The position numbers were made by a program, and so were the translations under genes. Of a DNA stretch of 64,000 nt, positions 9,731-20,183 are shown one piece after another (position 1 is the stretch's first letter; every line of letters begins with the position of its first letter). Under the pieces are notes generated by a model. That model ran no database searches. It saw only the letters and a list, made by a program, of their open reading frames with translations, and had not been told where the DNA came from. Source of the stretch: Moesziomyces globuligerus (Eukaryota; Basidiomycota; Ustilaginomycetes; Ustilaginales; Ustilaginaceae); assembly GCA_030849465.1 (NCBI GenBank), contig JARVLF010000015.1, positions 1,426,001 through 1,490,000 on the forward strand. Direction: 5' to 3'.

Positions 9731-11257
9731 TGTGATTAGAGTTCGTGAGTTGGTCTTCGTGTAGAAGGGATGATGTGTTGGTGAGATGGGAGAGCTGAAC
9801 CGGTGAGACTCGGGGCTTATATGTCTTTGAGCGGAGGGTGGGATTCGCTCGAGCCGAGCGCGGGAGCGAGGGTCGGATGCAACGTGACCAACCAAAGCGG
9901 ACGAGCCAGCGACAAGTGGAGGGTGCCGGCCCAAGGGTTCACGACCGGCATGTCTAGGCTGACGAATGGGCTGAGGCGAGCCAGTACCCGCTGGAGGCAA
10001 GGGTGGTACAGGCCCGGCCCTGCAAGGACTCGCCCAGCACGGTCTTCGGCTCGCAACTCCGCCTCGCCGAAGTCTCACGTTGTGCATAAGGTGTGTGTAT
10101 CGACTGCACAAGGCTGGATCTCGCGCCACCTGGCCCTCGTACCGTCACAGTGCATGCTCGATGCCGACGCGGCCTAGACGTTGACGCAGCATGCAGCGCC
10201 TCTATTTCGAGTGATGGAGCACAGCCGGCCCGCTTGGCTCCACGTTAACCATTCGGCTTGCCACGTCCGGCTTGGCGGCATGTGAATCACCCTGCTTCAA
10301 GGCTGCACTGCTTTTGCCTCTGGTACCTGGAGAACCGCTCTGCCTTTCGCTCGATACTGTACATGCTCGCTGCGCAAAACGTCGACACCAATACGCCACG
10401 CCGGACCTTGACGTCACCTCTGCCTACTCTGCACGCAAGAGTTGGGGCGAACACAGACCCTGGATATTGTAGCGGCCTGGCCGGGGGCGAGGTCGAGACC
10501 CCAGGGTGGTGCACGAGCCAGTTTGCCATCCGCGCTCCGCAAGCGAGCGAGGCGGGCAGGGCGGGGATGAATGATGCTGCTTGCTGCGGAATGCCATCAC
10601 CTCCACCTTTGTGTTGTGCCGCCGAGTGCACACCCTCGTCACTCGCAAGCCACACCACGCACCGCATCGGCAGCGGAGGGGGTGCGTTGGCTTCGATGCG
10701 GCGCGCTGATCGGTGAGCCACAACCGTGCTTCCCCACGTTTTCGGAGCGCCAAAGTCGTACATGACGTCACCGCGCCGCGCGTCCGACCTCCGTTTTTAG
10801 CACTGCTCAAATCCCGATGCAGCTCGCACATATCGGGTCGGCGCGCAACAAGTCCTCCGCCCGCGTCCCTCGTCAAGCTCTCTCCGACGTTGGCTGGATG
10901 TTCCATCAAAGAAGCTCGACGAGCTTCCACACAAAGCCGCTCTCACTAAGCCGGATGCCGTGCCCGCCCCGCGCTCTCCTCAACACAGATGCCAAAATTG
11001 GAAGCAAGCCACGCAGCCCTCACTGCATGGCGTCGGAATGTCATCCCCAGGCGCAACGCTCCCGTTAGAGTCGAGACCACTTTCCGTCGGCGACCCGCGG
11101 CTGCTCATGCTCATCAGCCACACACGGGTACGGATCTGCATGCAGCCTCACTTTACGAACGCCGGGCTGAGAAAGAAAGCTCTGCTATTCGTTTAGCCGT
11201 TTTTGGGTTGGGCGCATGTCGAGCACGTACCGCTGATTCGAGTCCAGGGCCATTTGT
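9731..11257. other. Long upstream region of the CsbD-like gene; no gene seen
   Basis: About 1.5 kb without a convincing gene on either strand. Open frames here are short, start at random places, have no family signature and lack splice-linked partners. The region presumably holds the CsbD-like promoter and the 3' flank of the HIT-CobW gene. Confidence 0.5.
9815..9823 (-). promoter_or_regulatory. TATA-like box upstream of the CsbD-like gene
   Basis: On the minus strand the sequence reads ACATATAAG, about 90 bp before the ATG at 9730 and in otherwise GC-rich DNA. Position and sequence fit a TATA element of a strongly inducible gene. Only the sequence supports it. Confidence 0.4.
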
Positions 11258-13513
11258 CTAGTGCGAGTGGCCGGCATGGGCCTCGGGGTCTTCGTGGTCA
11301 GGCCAGTCCTCGAAGCCGTCTTCGAAGAGCTGCTGCAGCTCCTCCTGCTTGTCGTGGATGCTCTTGAGCTTCGGGTCTTGCATGATGTCCGCCCACTGCT
11401 GCATCTCTTCGTCTGTGAGGAGGCAGCTGTCGAGCGCCTTTGTGAGCCTCTGCTCCGCGCCGTCGCGCATCTCCTTGCCAATGAGCACGATCTCCTGTCG
11501 GCGGTCACCCCAGGGATCTTGGAAATCCCGTCGGATCGCCTCGACAATCTCGGGCTGACTCGGCCACATGTCCTCGTCGAGTTCACAGCGCCACCGCGCG
11601 CCACCCTGCAGCGTGAGCATGATGCCGGCCTGGGACCACTCGCCGTACATGAGCGGACGCGTCGCGAGCCAGACGAAGCCCTTGGATCGCAGCAGCGGCG
11701 CGAAAGTCTCGCTCGCATTCTTGGCCTTGAGTCTCGCCTGCGGATTCAGCTGCGGTTGCGCCTCCTCCTCGTCGTCCGCTGCCTCCTCCTCCTCGGCTTC
11801 GCTTTCCGAGTCCGACTGGGCCTCTTCGCCGTCTTCCTCTTCTTCGCCGTCGTCGATGTATTCGGTCTGGATGACGACGAAGACCTCGCGGATGGTCTGC
11901 CAAAGTCGGGCGGGGTGGAACGGCCTGCGAGCACGGTAGACAAAGCTGCCGATGCCGTACTCGTCCGTCTCGGGCTTGATCTCTTCGTTGAGACTCTTGA
12001 GCCAGCCGGCGCCGAGCGCTGCCTTCTCGTAGCTGTACAGGCCCGTGTTGAGAATCTCGCCGAGGTCGACGCGGCTTCGCGTGGTGGTGATGATCTTGGC
12101 GTCCGGGTTGAGCAGACGCACGAAGGAGCGGATGCGCTCCACCTCTTCCGCACCCACCAGGTCGCACTTGTTGATGAGGATCACGTCGGCGAACTCGAGC
12201 TGGTCGGTCTGCAGATCGCTGATGTTGCGATCGTCCTCTTCGGGCACCTCGTGGTCGTCCTTGTGGCGGTCGACGAGGAACTCGGTCGTGTTGAAGTCGT
12301 TGAACAGGTTCACCGCGTCCACCACAGTGACGCACGTATCGAGACGCGCCACAGCAGGCAGTCCGCCCTCCTTGAGGATACGTGCGACCTTGCGATTCTC
12401 CTCGCGAGCCTCTGGGTTGGTGCGCATCTCGGCCTCGAGATCCTCGGCCATCTGCGTGTACTGGTCGGCAAACTCCTCCGAGAACGTCTCGGCCACCTGC
12501 ATGGGCTCCGAGATGCCCGTGCTCTCGATCACCAGGTAGTCGATCTCGCGGTTCTCGGCGAGCGCCGCGACCTCTTCCAGCAAATCGCCGCGCAGCGTGC
12601 AGCAGATGCAGCCGTTCTGCATCTGGACGATCTTCTCTTCCGCCTGCGTGACGCGGTGGTTCGAGAGGAGCGATGCATCGATGTTGAGCGCGCCCATGTC
12701 GTTGACTACGACAGCGACGCGCAGGCCATGGTCGCGCGAGGTGAGGATGTGCTCCAGTAGCGTCGTCTTGCCCGCACCCAGGAATCCACTGAGCAGAGTG
12801 ACGGGCAGACGGTCCACGCGCTGCCGCTTCTGCTGCACCGGCGATGCAGCGCTAGCAGCCCGCTTGCCCGCCTTCGATCGCCCCTCCTTCAACCGAGATG
12901 CGTCGAACTTGCCGTCGTCGGAGAAGAGCGAGCTGAGGAAGCTGGCTTCTTGACGCATGGCCTCCTTCGACCTAGGCTTCCTGTCCTCGTCGGCATCCAC
13001 CGCGAACTTTGCACCATCTTTGATTGATTGTTTGAGCAGCTTGGCTGTGTCAAAGCCCCACTTTTCCAAATGCTCGTATACGAGGTCGTTGGGTGTGATG
13101 TCACTCTCCTTTCGCGGAAGGATATGCACGTGTAAATGGGGCACGGTCTGGCCGGCCGCTTCACCATCCTGGATGCTGACGGTCAAAGCGTCCGCCTCGA
13201 ACATCTTTTCGAGCCCCCGCGAGACATCCTGTACGCTCTGAAAGAGGGACGCGGCGACAATCGGTGGGACCTCTGCCAGGCGTTGGTATGGCTCCGCAGG
13301 GATCACGAGGATATGGCCAGGTACGATGGGCTTGAGGTTGACGATAGCATAGCAAAGCTTGTCCGGCGAGCGGTAGAAGACCTGGTCAGTCACATCAAAC
13401 GAGGCGAACTTGACCCGATCGGCTTTCTTCTCGACCGCTTTCGAAGCCCGGTCGATCTTCTTTGTGACGGGCGCAGCAGGTGCTGCGCGGGGAGAAACTG
13501 CCGTGGGTGCCAT
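11258..13513 (-). CDS. Fusion of a FHIT-type HIT hydrolase with a CobW/COG0523 G3E GTPase
   Basis: One uninterrupted frame of 751 residues from the ATG at 13513. Residues 37-200 are a complete FHIT/Aph1-type histidine-triad domain: VNLKPIVPGHILVIP, the triad H126-L-H128-V-H130 in HLHVHILPRK, and the fungal FHIT tail EDRKPRSKEAMRQEASFL. After a 35-residue basic linker, residues 235-751 form a G3E GTPase: Walker A GFLGAGKTT (243-251), the metal motif C302-I-C304-C305, ESTGISEP (330-337), NKCD (448-451) and a CobW_C region ending EWSQAGIMLTLQGG. A Glu/Asp-rich insert splits the C-terminal part, and the end is His-rich (AHAGHSH). FHIT enzymes split diadenosine polyphosphates; COG0523 proteins deliver metals such as zinc. 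Their covalent link is seen directly; a joint nucleotide-alarm and metal role is inference. The frame stays open for 153 codons upstream (see findings). Confidence 0.9.
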   Translation of the reverse strand: MAPTAVSPRAAPAAPVTKKIDRASKAVEKKADRVKFASFDVTDQVFYRSPDKLCYAIVNLKPIVPGHILVIPAEPYQRLAEVPPIVAASLFQSVQDVSRGLEKMFEADALTVSIQDGEAAGQTVPHLHVHILPRKESDITPNDLVYEHLEKWGFDTAKLLKQSIKDGAKFAVDADEDRKPRSKEAMRQEASFLSSLFSDDGKFDASRLKEGRSKAGKRAASAASPVQQKRQRVDRLPVTLLSGFLGAGKTTLLEHILTSRDHGLRVAVVVNDMGALNIDASLLSNHRVTQAEEKIVQMQNGCICCTLRGDLLEEVAALAENREIDYLVIESTGISEPMQVAETFSEEFADQYTQMAEDLEAEMRTNPEAREENRKVARILKEGGLPAVARLDTCVTVVDAVNLFNDFNTTEFLVDRHKDDHEVPEEDDRNISDLQTDQLEFADVILINKCDLVGAEEVERIRSFVRLLNPDAKIITTTRSRVDLGEILNTGLYSYEKAALGAGWLKSLNEEIKPETDEYGIGSFVYRARRPFHPARLWQTIREVFVVIQTEYIDDGEEEEDGEEAQSDSESEAEEEEAADDEEEAQPQLNPQARLKAKNASETFAPLLRSKGFVWLATRPLMYGEWSQAGIMLTLQGGARWRCELDEDMWPSQPEIVEAIRRDFQDPWGDRRQEIVLIGKEMRDGAEQRLTKALDSCLLTDEEMQQWADIMQDPKLKSIHDKQEELQQLFEDGFEDWPDHEDPEAHAGHSH

Positions 13514-14302
13514 CTCGCGATAAGGGCCGTCTAGCAGCAGTGAGCGCGAGCGTTTCTGGTGTAGCAGAACGTGTTGGATACGTTGTTGTCGGGAAGCATG
13601 GTAGGAGGCCGGCACGAACGCTTTTGAAGGTCGTGATGTCGGGTGCCGCGGAAAAGCGTCACCGGAGCGGTCGTGTGGGCGAATGCGTGTCGTCTGCCTC
13701 GTCGCCGAGGAGCCTGGCCGTGCGACGATGGGCTCTCGCGGCTTGACTAGCAGGGTCGTCCATGATAACCTTAACGGCCTGGCTGCCTTGGTAGCCATGA
13801 GCCTTGCGAAGCTTCCCGCCTTGGAAGCCTTGCGATAAGGTGTGCTGACCGAAGGACCGGCGGCGACTGGACACGGAACATCCATGCTGGAAGAACAGCA
13901 GCAAGTGGGCTCCCTGTCAAGTACGGCCAACACAAGCTTTGCGGGACCCTTTCGGTCATCGCCAACCGCCAATCACGCGAGCCGCATTTCGCAAGTGGGG
14001 CATTCCGAGGACCCTAACAGTTAAAAAATCACGATCCCCTCCTCATCAAGCTTCACGCCACTTCCTAGTTCATGATCCCATTGGCGGTGGACGAGGACCT
14101 CTCCAGACACATGTCGCCAAATATCCCCGTCATGATAGGTGCACAGTAGGGATGCCGAACGAAGCTTGTCTCACGTCCCTGCGCCCGCTCCACTTCACGC
14201 CTTATCCTCTGCAGCGGCATTCAAAATGGTATCTCGAGATTGGTCCTAACGGGGCGAGCAGTACAAATTAGCGGGGACTGTGAACCGAGTCGCACGTCTT
14301 TT
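13514..14302. other. Spacer upstream of HIT-CobW gene
   Basis: The right part (14000-14302) shows no gene. The left part (13514-13972) is open in the HIT-CobW frame and includes ATGs at 13885 and 13798 that could act as alternative starts; otherwise it is 5' UTR and promoter. Confidence 0.5.
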
Positions 14303-16299
14303 TTAAGCTTTGCCGGGGGTGATGACCGCCTTGAGCTTGGCAAAGCCCGACTTTGTCGATTTGATGGAGCCGTTCTTCTTGAGGCTGCCGCGGTCTGAGA
14401 CATCTTCGGTTCTGTAATCGGTGCCATTCGTCTTGCCGGGGCTAGGGCCGCTGGTGGCCTTCTTGTACGTTGGCTCTGCAGCTCCGTTGCCGTTCCCATT
14501 CGCGTGACCGTTGGACTGAGCGTTGCCGTTGGTCTCCGACTCCACGCGGGCAGCAGCGGCCTCGTCGTGCGAGATGACCTTGTCCGTATCGGCGTCGACT
14601 GCCTTCTTGGTCGCAGCCTGAGATGCCACGGGAGCCTCGTGGAAGGCATCGCCATCATCGTCATCCGCCGCAGCGGCGGCAGCGACGGCTCCGGTAGCGC
14701 CCGCAGCACCGGCACCCGCAGCTGCAGCTGCAGTCTCGCCTTTCTCAGCTTCAGCGCCCACGCGCTTCTCAACCTCGGCCGGGTCGGCGCCGCCCTCGAT
14801 CTCGGCGATCTCCTTCTTGAGCGCGGCGACGCAGTGCTTGCGGCCGACGACGTGACGGATCGTCTCGCCGTTCTTCTGCTTGTAGTTCCAGGTGACGATG
14901 CCCTGACCGTCGAGTGTGCCGTCGCGGTGGTAGACCGTCTTGCCGCGGAAGTAGGGCTCGTGCTCGAACTGGGCGACACGCAGCTTCTTGACGAGCAGCT
15001 CGCGCTGCTTGGTGACCTCGGCATCCTTGCCGTGCGTCTCGCACCACTTGCGCGTCACCTGCTCGTACTCCTTGGCCAGCGACATGTAGTTGTTCCACGT
15101 GCGCTTCTTGCCCTCCTCGTCGTTGGTCTGCTCGTTCTCGTCCTCGGCGGGCTCGACGAACTCGAACTCACTCGTGTTCTCGCCGCCCATGTTGGACAGC
15201 AGACGCTCCTTGGGCACGCTGTCGAGGTCCTCTGGCTTCTTGGTGAACTTGACCTTGCTGCGCACCACGGGGTCGAGCATTGGCCCGAGCAGCTTCCAGA
15301 TGCCGGAAAAGATCCAAGGCGCGTTGTGGATGTAGAGCGTGCCGAGCGATTCAGGGTAGTATGCCTCGAGACACTTGACGATGAAGAGGATGCAGTTCCA
15401 GTCCATGTTGCGCAGGCCGAAGCCGGTCAGGTCGAAGAGCAGCACCACCTTGTCGTTGGGAGGCTGCATGAGCAGACGGAACGACTCCATGGCGTAGATG
15501 ACGTACTTGGACATCGAGGCGCCCGGCTGGCCCCACGTGAGATGCTTGCGAACGTGGATGTAGCAGATGGGCTGCTCGTTATCCGTCGTGCCCATGGCGT
15601 ACGTCTTGCCGCTGCGCTGCTGGTCGAGGAACTTTTCGATGCTGGCGTTGCCAAGATCGCCCTTCTCGGCGAGCTCCTCGACATTGTTGTCCAGACGCCA
15701 CTTCATGCAGCCGGCCATCATGGCAAAGGCACGCGAGACGTCCCACTTTCGCGCACGCAGGAAGCGCAGCACGTCCGTGTCCGGGTTGTCCATCTTGACG
15801 AACTTCCAGAACGTGTTGCGCAAGGCCGAGGGGCCGTACGTGTTGAGCAGCTCGTCGAGCGCCGCCTGCTCCTCGCGCGCCTTGAGTTCGTCCTTGGCCT
15901 TGTCGTCCTTGGGGATACCAGCGCCGTCCGGGCCGGACTTCTTCTCGTCCCAGCCGCCAAGGTCGCCGCCTCCCTTCTTGGCCTGCACGTTGCCATCCTC
16001 GTCGTCCGAGGCGTTCTCGCACACCTCGAAGAACTTCATCCACATCTCCCGGAGCTTTTCCTCTTCCTCGGGTTTCAAGTTGCCTGGGGGACAGTAAGGC
16101 AGGGGTGCAAGGATGCTTTGGTTGATCAGTCTTCCACTCTGTTGCTTCGACCTGGTGCCGGCTGGGCTCGAGACGAGAGAGGATATGTGCACCCTCACCG
16201 CCGAACACCAAACCATATGGATCGGCGTGATTTTTTCAGGTACTCACCGACATAGCCGGGCTGGATCTCGATCTCTTTCTGACCGATTTCGATGACCAT
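14303..16299 (-). CDS. Sec14/CRAL-TRIO lipid-binding protein, Csr1-like, two exons
   Basis: Exon 1 is 16248-16299 (MVIEIGQKEIEIQPGYV), the intron has a GTGAGT donor and a CCCCAG acceptor, and exon 2 is 14303-16083; together 610 residues. The CRAL-TRIO N-terminal helical part spans about residues 100-175 (TFWKFVKMDNPDTDVLRFLR, ARKWDVSRAF). The lipid-binding lobe follows to about 355 (KVVLLFDLTGFGLRNMDWN, YYPESLGTLYIHNAPWIFSG). These match the Csr1/Sfh2 and Pdr16-like branch of Sec14 phosphatidylinositol-transfer proteins, longer than yeast Csr1 (about 410 residues) through an acidic N-terminus and a Lys/Ala-rich tail. It probably exchanges lipids at membranes and supports phosphoinositide synthesis. 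The ortholog within the Sec14 superfamily is not fixed by sequence inspection alone. Confidence 0.9.
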
Positions 16300-18086
16300 G
16301 GTGGGCGAGGGTGGGCGGTGGCCAGGCTTGAACGTTTGAGTGTGTGGCTTCGGTAGGTTGTAACAGCTTTGCGCTAATGCTGAAATGCCTCTTCCAGTCA
16401 GATGGTGGGAAGACGAAGAAGGGTACGGAGAGACACTCTGAGATGGTTGAGCAGTCTTCGTCGCAGGGCGCAAAAGGGAGAGCTTCTGCGGTGAAGAAAT
16501 GAGCTAGTGTTATATACAGTGCGATGATCTGGGTGGCCGGGGAGCACATGGGGATCTGCCGTGCAGAGTGCCACCGCGCTGACTGTTCCAAAGCAGCGGA
16601 GAGAACATAGCGTGGAGCGGTCCAAGCGGCGGAGCACAATGCTGAAATCAAGCAGATGCCGACTGAGGCCACTGCTCCGTGCATTCTCACCAAGTGCGAG
16701 TGGGGCATTCAGGCGGGGGGCGGTCAAGAAAGGATGGCGGGATGGTCTCGCCTGCACAGCGTGCAGCTCGCTTGGCGCTGGCGCGGCTGGGGTGACGCAA
16801 AAAAGCTGGGCGCGAGGAGGCGGCTGAAGGTATGAGTGGCAGCCGCGGCGGTTGAGCACATCGAAGCAGGATCGGGAGCCGCTGCTGCAACGCTGCCCCG
16901 ACCAGACGGTTGCGTGCACCGACCTCGGCTGGCTGTCAGAGACTTCGGAAGTGCATGCCAGGCGTGCCCTTCAGCGTCGCTCGGCGAAGCAAACCGCGTC
17001 CAAGAGAGCCTAGCGTCAAGATCGCGGGTCAATGCACTCGTCGACGAAAGCTCGGAGCGCACTCGGGAAGTGTGGTGAAAAGAGCGCCGAGGCGTCACGG
17101 CTTGACCTCTATCGACAGCCAGCCATCCCAAAAATTTTGGAGCTCCGCCATCGTCAGAAGATGCAAGTGCTCGAGGCGGCGGGAGCTGATGTGCGCACTC
17201 ACTCCCACGAGGGCCACGGTGAGCAGCCGGGGGTGGGCTCATGCTCACGCCGCTACCGACGTCAGATCATTAAAATCCTCGGGGCGCAACGACTTTCTCC
17301 GCCTCGGGTGGAATGTGGATTGCGTGTGGAGGAGGCGCACCACCAGCTGCCGGGCGGAAGGGCTCTGTGACGGATCGCGGTCGCTTGGGGCCAAATCTCG
17401 AGCGCTAAGCGAGGCTGGCAGCTAGGCAGCCCACTGTATGATCCGAGCGCTATCAGCATCCAAGCACTCTGACCGTGCCTGCGTCGACCGTTTTTGAGCC
17501 AAGAGAATGAAGCTCACCAGACAGTGCTAACATCGTCTCTGTCTGGCCTCCAGCCTCAGGATGGCTAGCATTCGATCTTGCATGCCTGCTAGCACGGGCC
17601 GCGCAACGAAATCATATGACAAACATGCTGAAAGGGCAAGGCTGCGAGCAGATGGTCCGTTCCGACCAAGCAGGCCGGGCTTGTTTCGAGGAAGGAAAAG
17701 GACTTTGGTTGCCACTCCGACGACGGTACGCGAAGGAATGAGCTCGACCTGGCTCGTGGCGACCGCGGCTGTTGCGCAGATCACTGTTCCTCGGGGCAAG
17801 CGCTGACTGCTTGCTGGCTGCATGGCGAGTCGATGTCGTGCCACTGATTGCGCCCAAAGGGATTGGCGGCATTGGCAGCAAGGTGAGGCTTTTCCCCGCA
17901 TTTCTCTCAGCTGAGACCCGGCCCATCGCGGGAAATGGAGGCGCGTAGAATTCTTTTGGCTCATCATCAGCCCAGCCCGAGCTGTCGATCCGAAGCATTT
18001 CAGCGCAACGCAAATGCACATCTATGCAGTTGCGGCAATCACGCGGAAAATCCAAGCCACTCGAGATGCGTACGCGTGACTAAGCA
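16300..18086. other. Gene-free interval upstream of the Sec14-like gene
   Basis: About 1.8 kb between the Sec14-like start and the JMJD7-like stop, both minus strand. Several 60-170 codon frames exist, but all lack family motifs and overlap each other on both strands, as expected in GC-rich DNA. No tRNA or repeat was recognised. Confidence 0.5.
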
Positions 18087-19316
18087 TTACCCAGAAGAGG
18101 AAGAGGCCAGATCCATATCCTCGCCGAGGAGGAGGGCCACCTCGTCTGAAATCTGATACCACCAGTTGATGCACAGACAGAGGCCGCGGTCGACGGCGGA
18201 CTGCGCCGGTTCGGGAGCAACGAGCTGGTGATCGTGCTGCTGAGCCACGTGGTGGAACCAGCCGCTGGGCAGATAGAGCGTCTCTCCTTCGTGCACGCGG
18301 ATGGTGAGAGGTGGCAGCGCGTAGCCGTACTTGGTGTGCGCAGCGTGCGGCTGGCGCGGCGCGCTGTCGTGTTCGTCGGCATTGAGGTCGCGGTGCACAT
18401 AACGGGCATTGCGAGGTGCGGACTTGGGCAGCGTCGGATCGATCGGGATCCATCGCGTGGCTGCGCCGTCGCCGTCGCGCTGCAGCACGAGACGCTCTTC
18501 GTCGTCCGAGTCGATCTGCGAAGACCGGACAAACTTGTACACAGGATACTCGTCGTCGTCGCAAAGGAAGCGTGCCTCGGACGGGGGAAAGACGGTGAAC
18601 TCCTTATAGCCGCGGACGACGCTGAAGAGGTTCTCGTAGTAGTCGCGGTGCATCGAGGTGCGCGAGGCCGAGGTGCCGATCCAGATGTTGGTGGCCTCCG
18701 GCTGGTATCCGATCGCCTCGGTAGCCCAAGGGATATCGCTACGAACTACGCCGTCCGTGTCAGAGACGTGCTCGAGATCGTGCAGGAGCGGAGAGAGGTC
18801 GCCGTACTCCTGGACATTCAGATTGGAGTTCTGCGACTGTAGGTAGGCGATGGTATCGCTCTGACCGTCCACCTGGCGTTCGAGCCGTCGGAGCAGCTCC
18901 GAGAAGCGCATGCTCCGCTCTAGCGGCAGTGCAAATACCGTCGCACCACGTCCGGGCTCGGGATGCGGAACGATGTCGTCGGCTCTTCCGTCTGGGGTGA
19001 CAGCCACCACGACGCTGCGATCGGATCCCATGCACGATTCCAGATACGCCGTATCCTTCCATCGGGTCAGACGCGGGCGATCCCGCAGGCATCCGTGAAT
19101 CAAGACGGGAACATGCCTCTCGATGATCTGACGGAAGTCTTGCGGCGAGGGTGGCGCGGAGAGACGCTGCGGCCAGGACTGTGCGGCGGCGTCCTGAGCA
19201 AAAGGGATGGCCTGCTTCTTGCGCGCTTCGATGGCACGGCGTCGCAGGAGTAGGAAGAAGGGATCATCGCCGTCGTCGATTGCGGGAAAGTCGGGCGGCG
19301 CGCTGGTCGTCGCCAT
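18087..19316 (-). CDS. JmjC-domain protein, JMJD7-like lysyl hydroxylase
   Basis: Single exon, 409 residues. The cupin_8/JmjC core runs from about residue 60 (HVPVLIHGCLRDRPRLTRWK) to 395. The Fe(II) ligands are visible as H223-x-D225 in SMHRDYYENLFSVV and a distal His in 'LPSGWFHHV' (355/356). The 'NIWIGTSASRTSMHRDYYEN' context and 'VRGYKEFTVFPPSE' are the JMJD7 signature. Human JMJD7 is a 2-oxoglutarate-dependent (3S)-lysyl hydroxylase of DRG1/2 GTPases, and a similar substrate is possible here. A Ser/Asp/Glu-rich insert (265-330) separates the two halves and makes the protein longer than the human 316-residue form. The start ATG lies at 19316. The gene is divergent from the orphan at 20184. 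Confidence 0.85.
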   Translation of the reverse strand: MATTSAPPDFPAIDDGDDPFFLLLRRRAIEARKKQAIPFAQDAAAQSWPQRLSAPPSPQDFRQIIERHVPVLIHGCLRDRPRLTRWKDTAYLESCMGSDRSVVVAVTPDGRADDIVPHPEPGRGATVFALPLERSMRFSELLRRLERQVDGQSDTIAYLQSQNSNLNVQEYGDLSPLLHDLEHVSDTDGVVRSDIPWATEAIGYQPEATNIWIGTSASRTSMHRDYYENLFSVVRGYKEFTVFPPSEARFLCDDDEYPVYKFVRSSQIDSDDEERLVLQRDGDGAATRWIPIDPTLPKSAPRNARYVHRDLNADEHDSAPRQPHAAHTKYGYALPPLTIRVHEGETLYLPSGWFHHVAQQHDHQLVAPEPAQSAVDRGLCLCINWWYQISDEVALLLGEDMDLASSSSG

Positions 19317-20183
19317 GGCGAGCTTTCGGATTGCAGCTGCCTGCCTCCGCAGTCAAGCGCGAGGAGCGGAGCCAGGCCGAAAGCAGCATTGAGCTTCGAA
19401 TGCCCAAAGCGCAGCGAGTGGAGAGCAGGAAGAAACGAAAGAGCGTCCATTTCCGAAAATCATCGGGCGACCGAGAGGGACCTGCGATCGGGCGCCAGCC
19501 CGAGGAATTTGCCTTGCCTCGGCTGACGTTGGTTGCTGGGAACGCGTGTTGGCGTTGGGTGCGGGCGACGCGCCTGTCGTGGTGCCTGAGTGCACGCGAG
19601 CATGCATGTGTTGGTCTTGTTTCGGTGCGAGACGAGGCGTCACGCGGCTTGTCGAACGGAAGAGCCGCTCAATCAAGTGCCGCCAAGAAGGCCAAACGAG
19701 GATGCGAGGAGGCTTAAGATGCTACCTTCGAGAACGTCGTGGCCCGTGGGAGCGAGCAAGCGAGCGAGAGAGAGCGAGAGAGAGCGTTGCCGCCGACGGA
19801 CTGGCTCGCATAAAGCTGCACGCTTGCAGCCAACACCGAAGCTGTTCGAATTGAACCCTGCATGGCGGCGCGATGGACGGGTGCAAAACAGCGCCTTTGG
19901 CTAGCGACCGACGTCGCCGCCTTTGCTGTGCCTTGCAAGTCAGCCTGCGATCGGCTGCATACAACGCTGCGCACCGCAGCATCGTTTCGCACTTTGCTCG
20001 CCCTTTGCGACACCCGACACCTCGCTTCGAGCTCCGTCCGTCTGTTTGTCTCGGCTGTGGCGCTCGGCGCTCTCGACTTCGGAAGCGGTCTGGCCTCTGG
20101 CACAGCTCGACCCGTCTATCCTTCTGCTTCCGCTTCCATCACCACCACCACCTTACTCGCAGCCAGGACGGACCACCAGCATC
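19317..20183. promoter_or_regulatory. Divergent promoter region JMJD7-like / orphan gene
   Basis: Spacer of 867 bp. It includes an imperfect AGCG/AGAG-rich purine stretch near 19750-19785 and a CACCACCACC tract just before the orphan start. No independent gene is supported. Confidence 0.45.

Noticed and set aside
9731..11257. Several 60-170 codon frames as small genes
   Set aside because: They overlap on both strands, have no motif or splice-linked partner, and composition equals background.
14504..16255. 583-codon frame antisense to the Sec14-like gene
   Set aside because: Leu/Val/Asp-rich shadow translation fully overlapped by a well-supported CRAL-TRIO gene.
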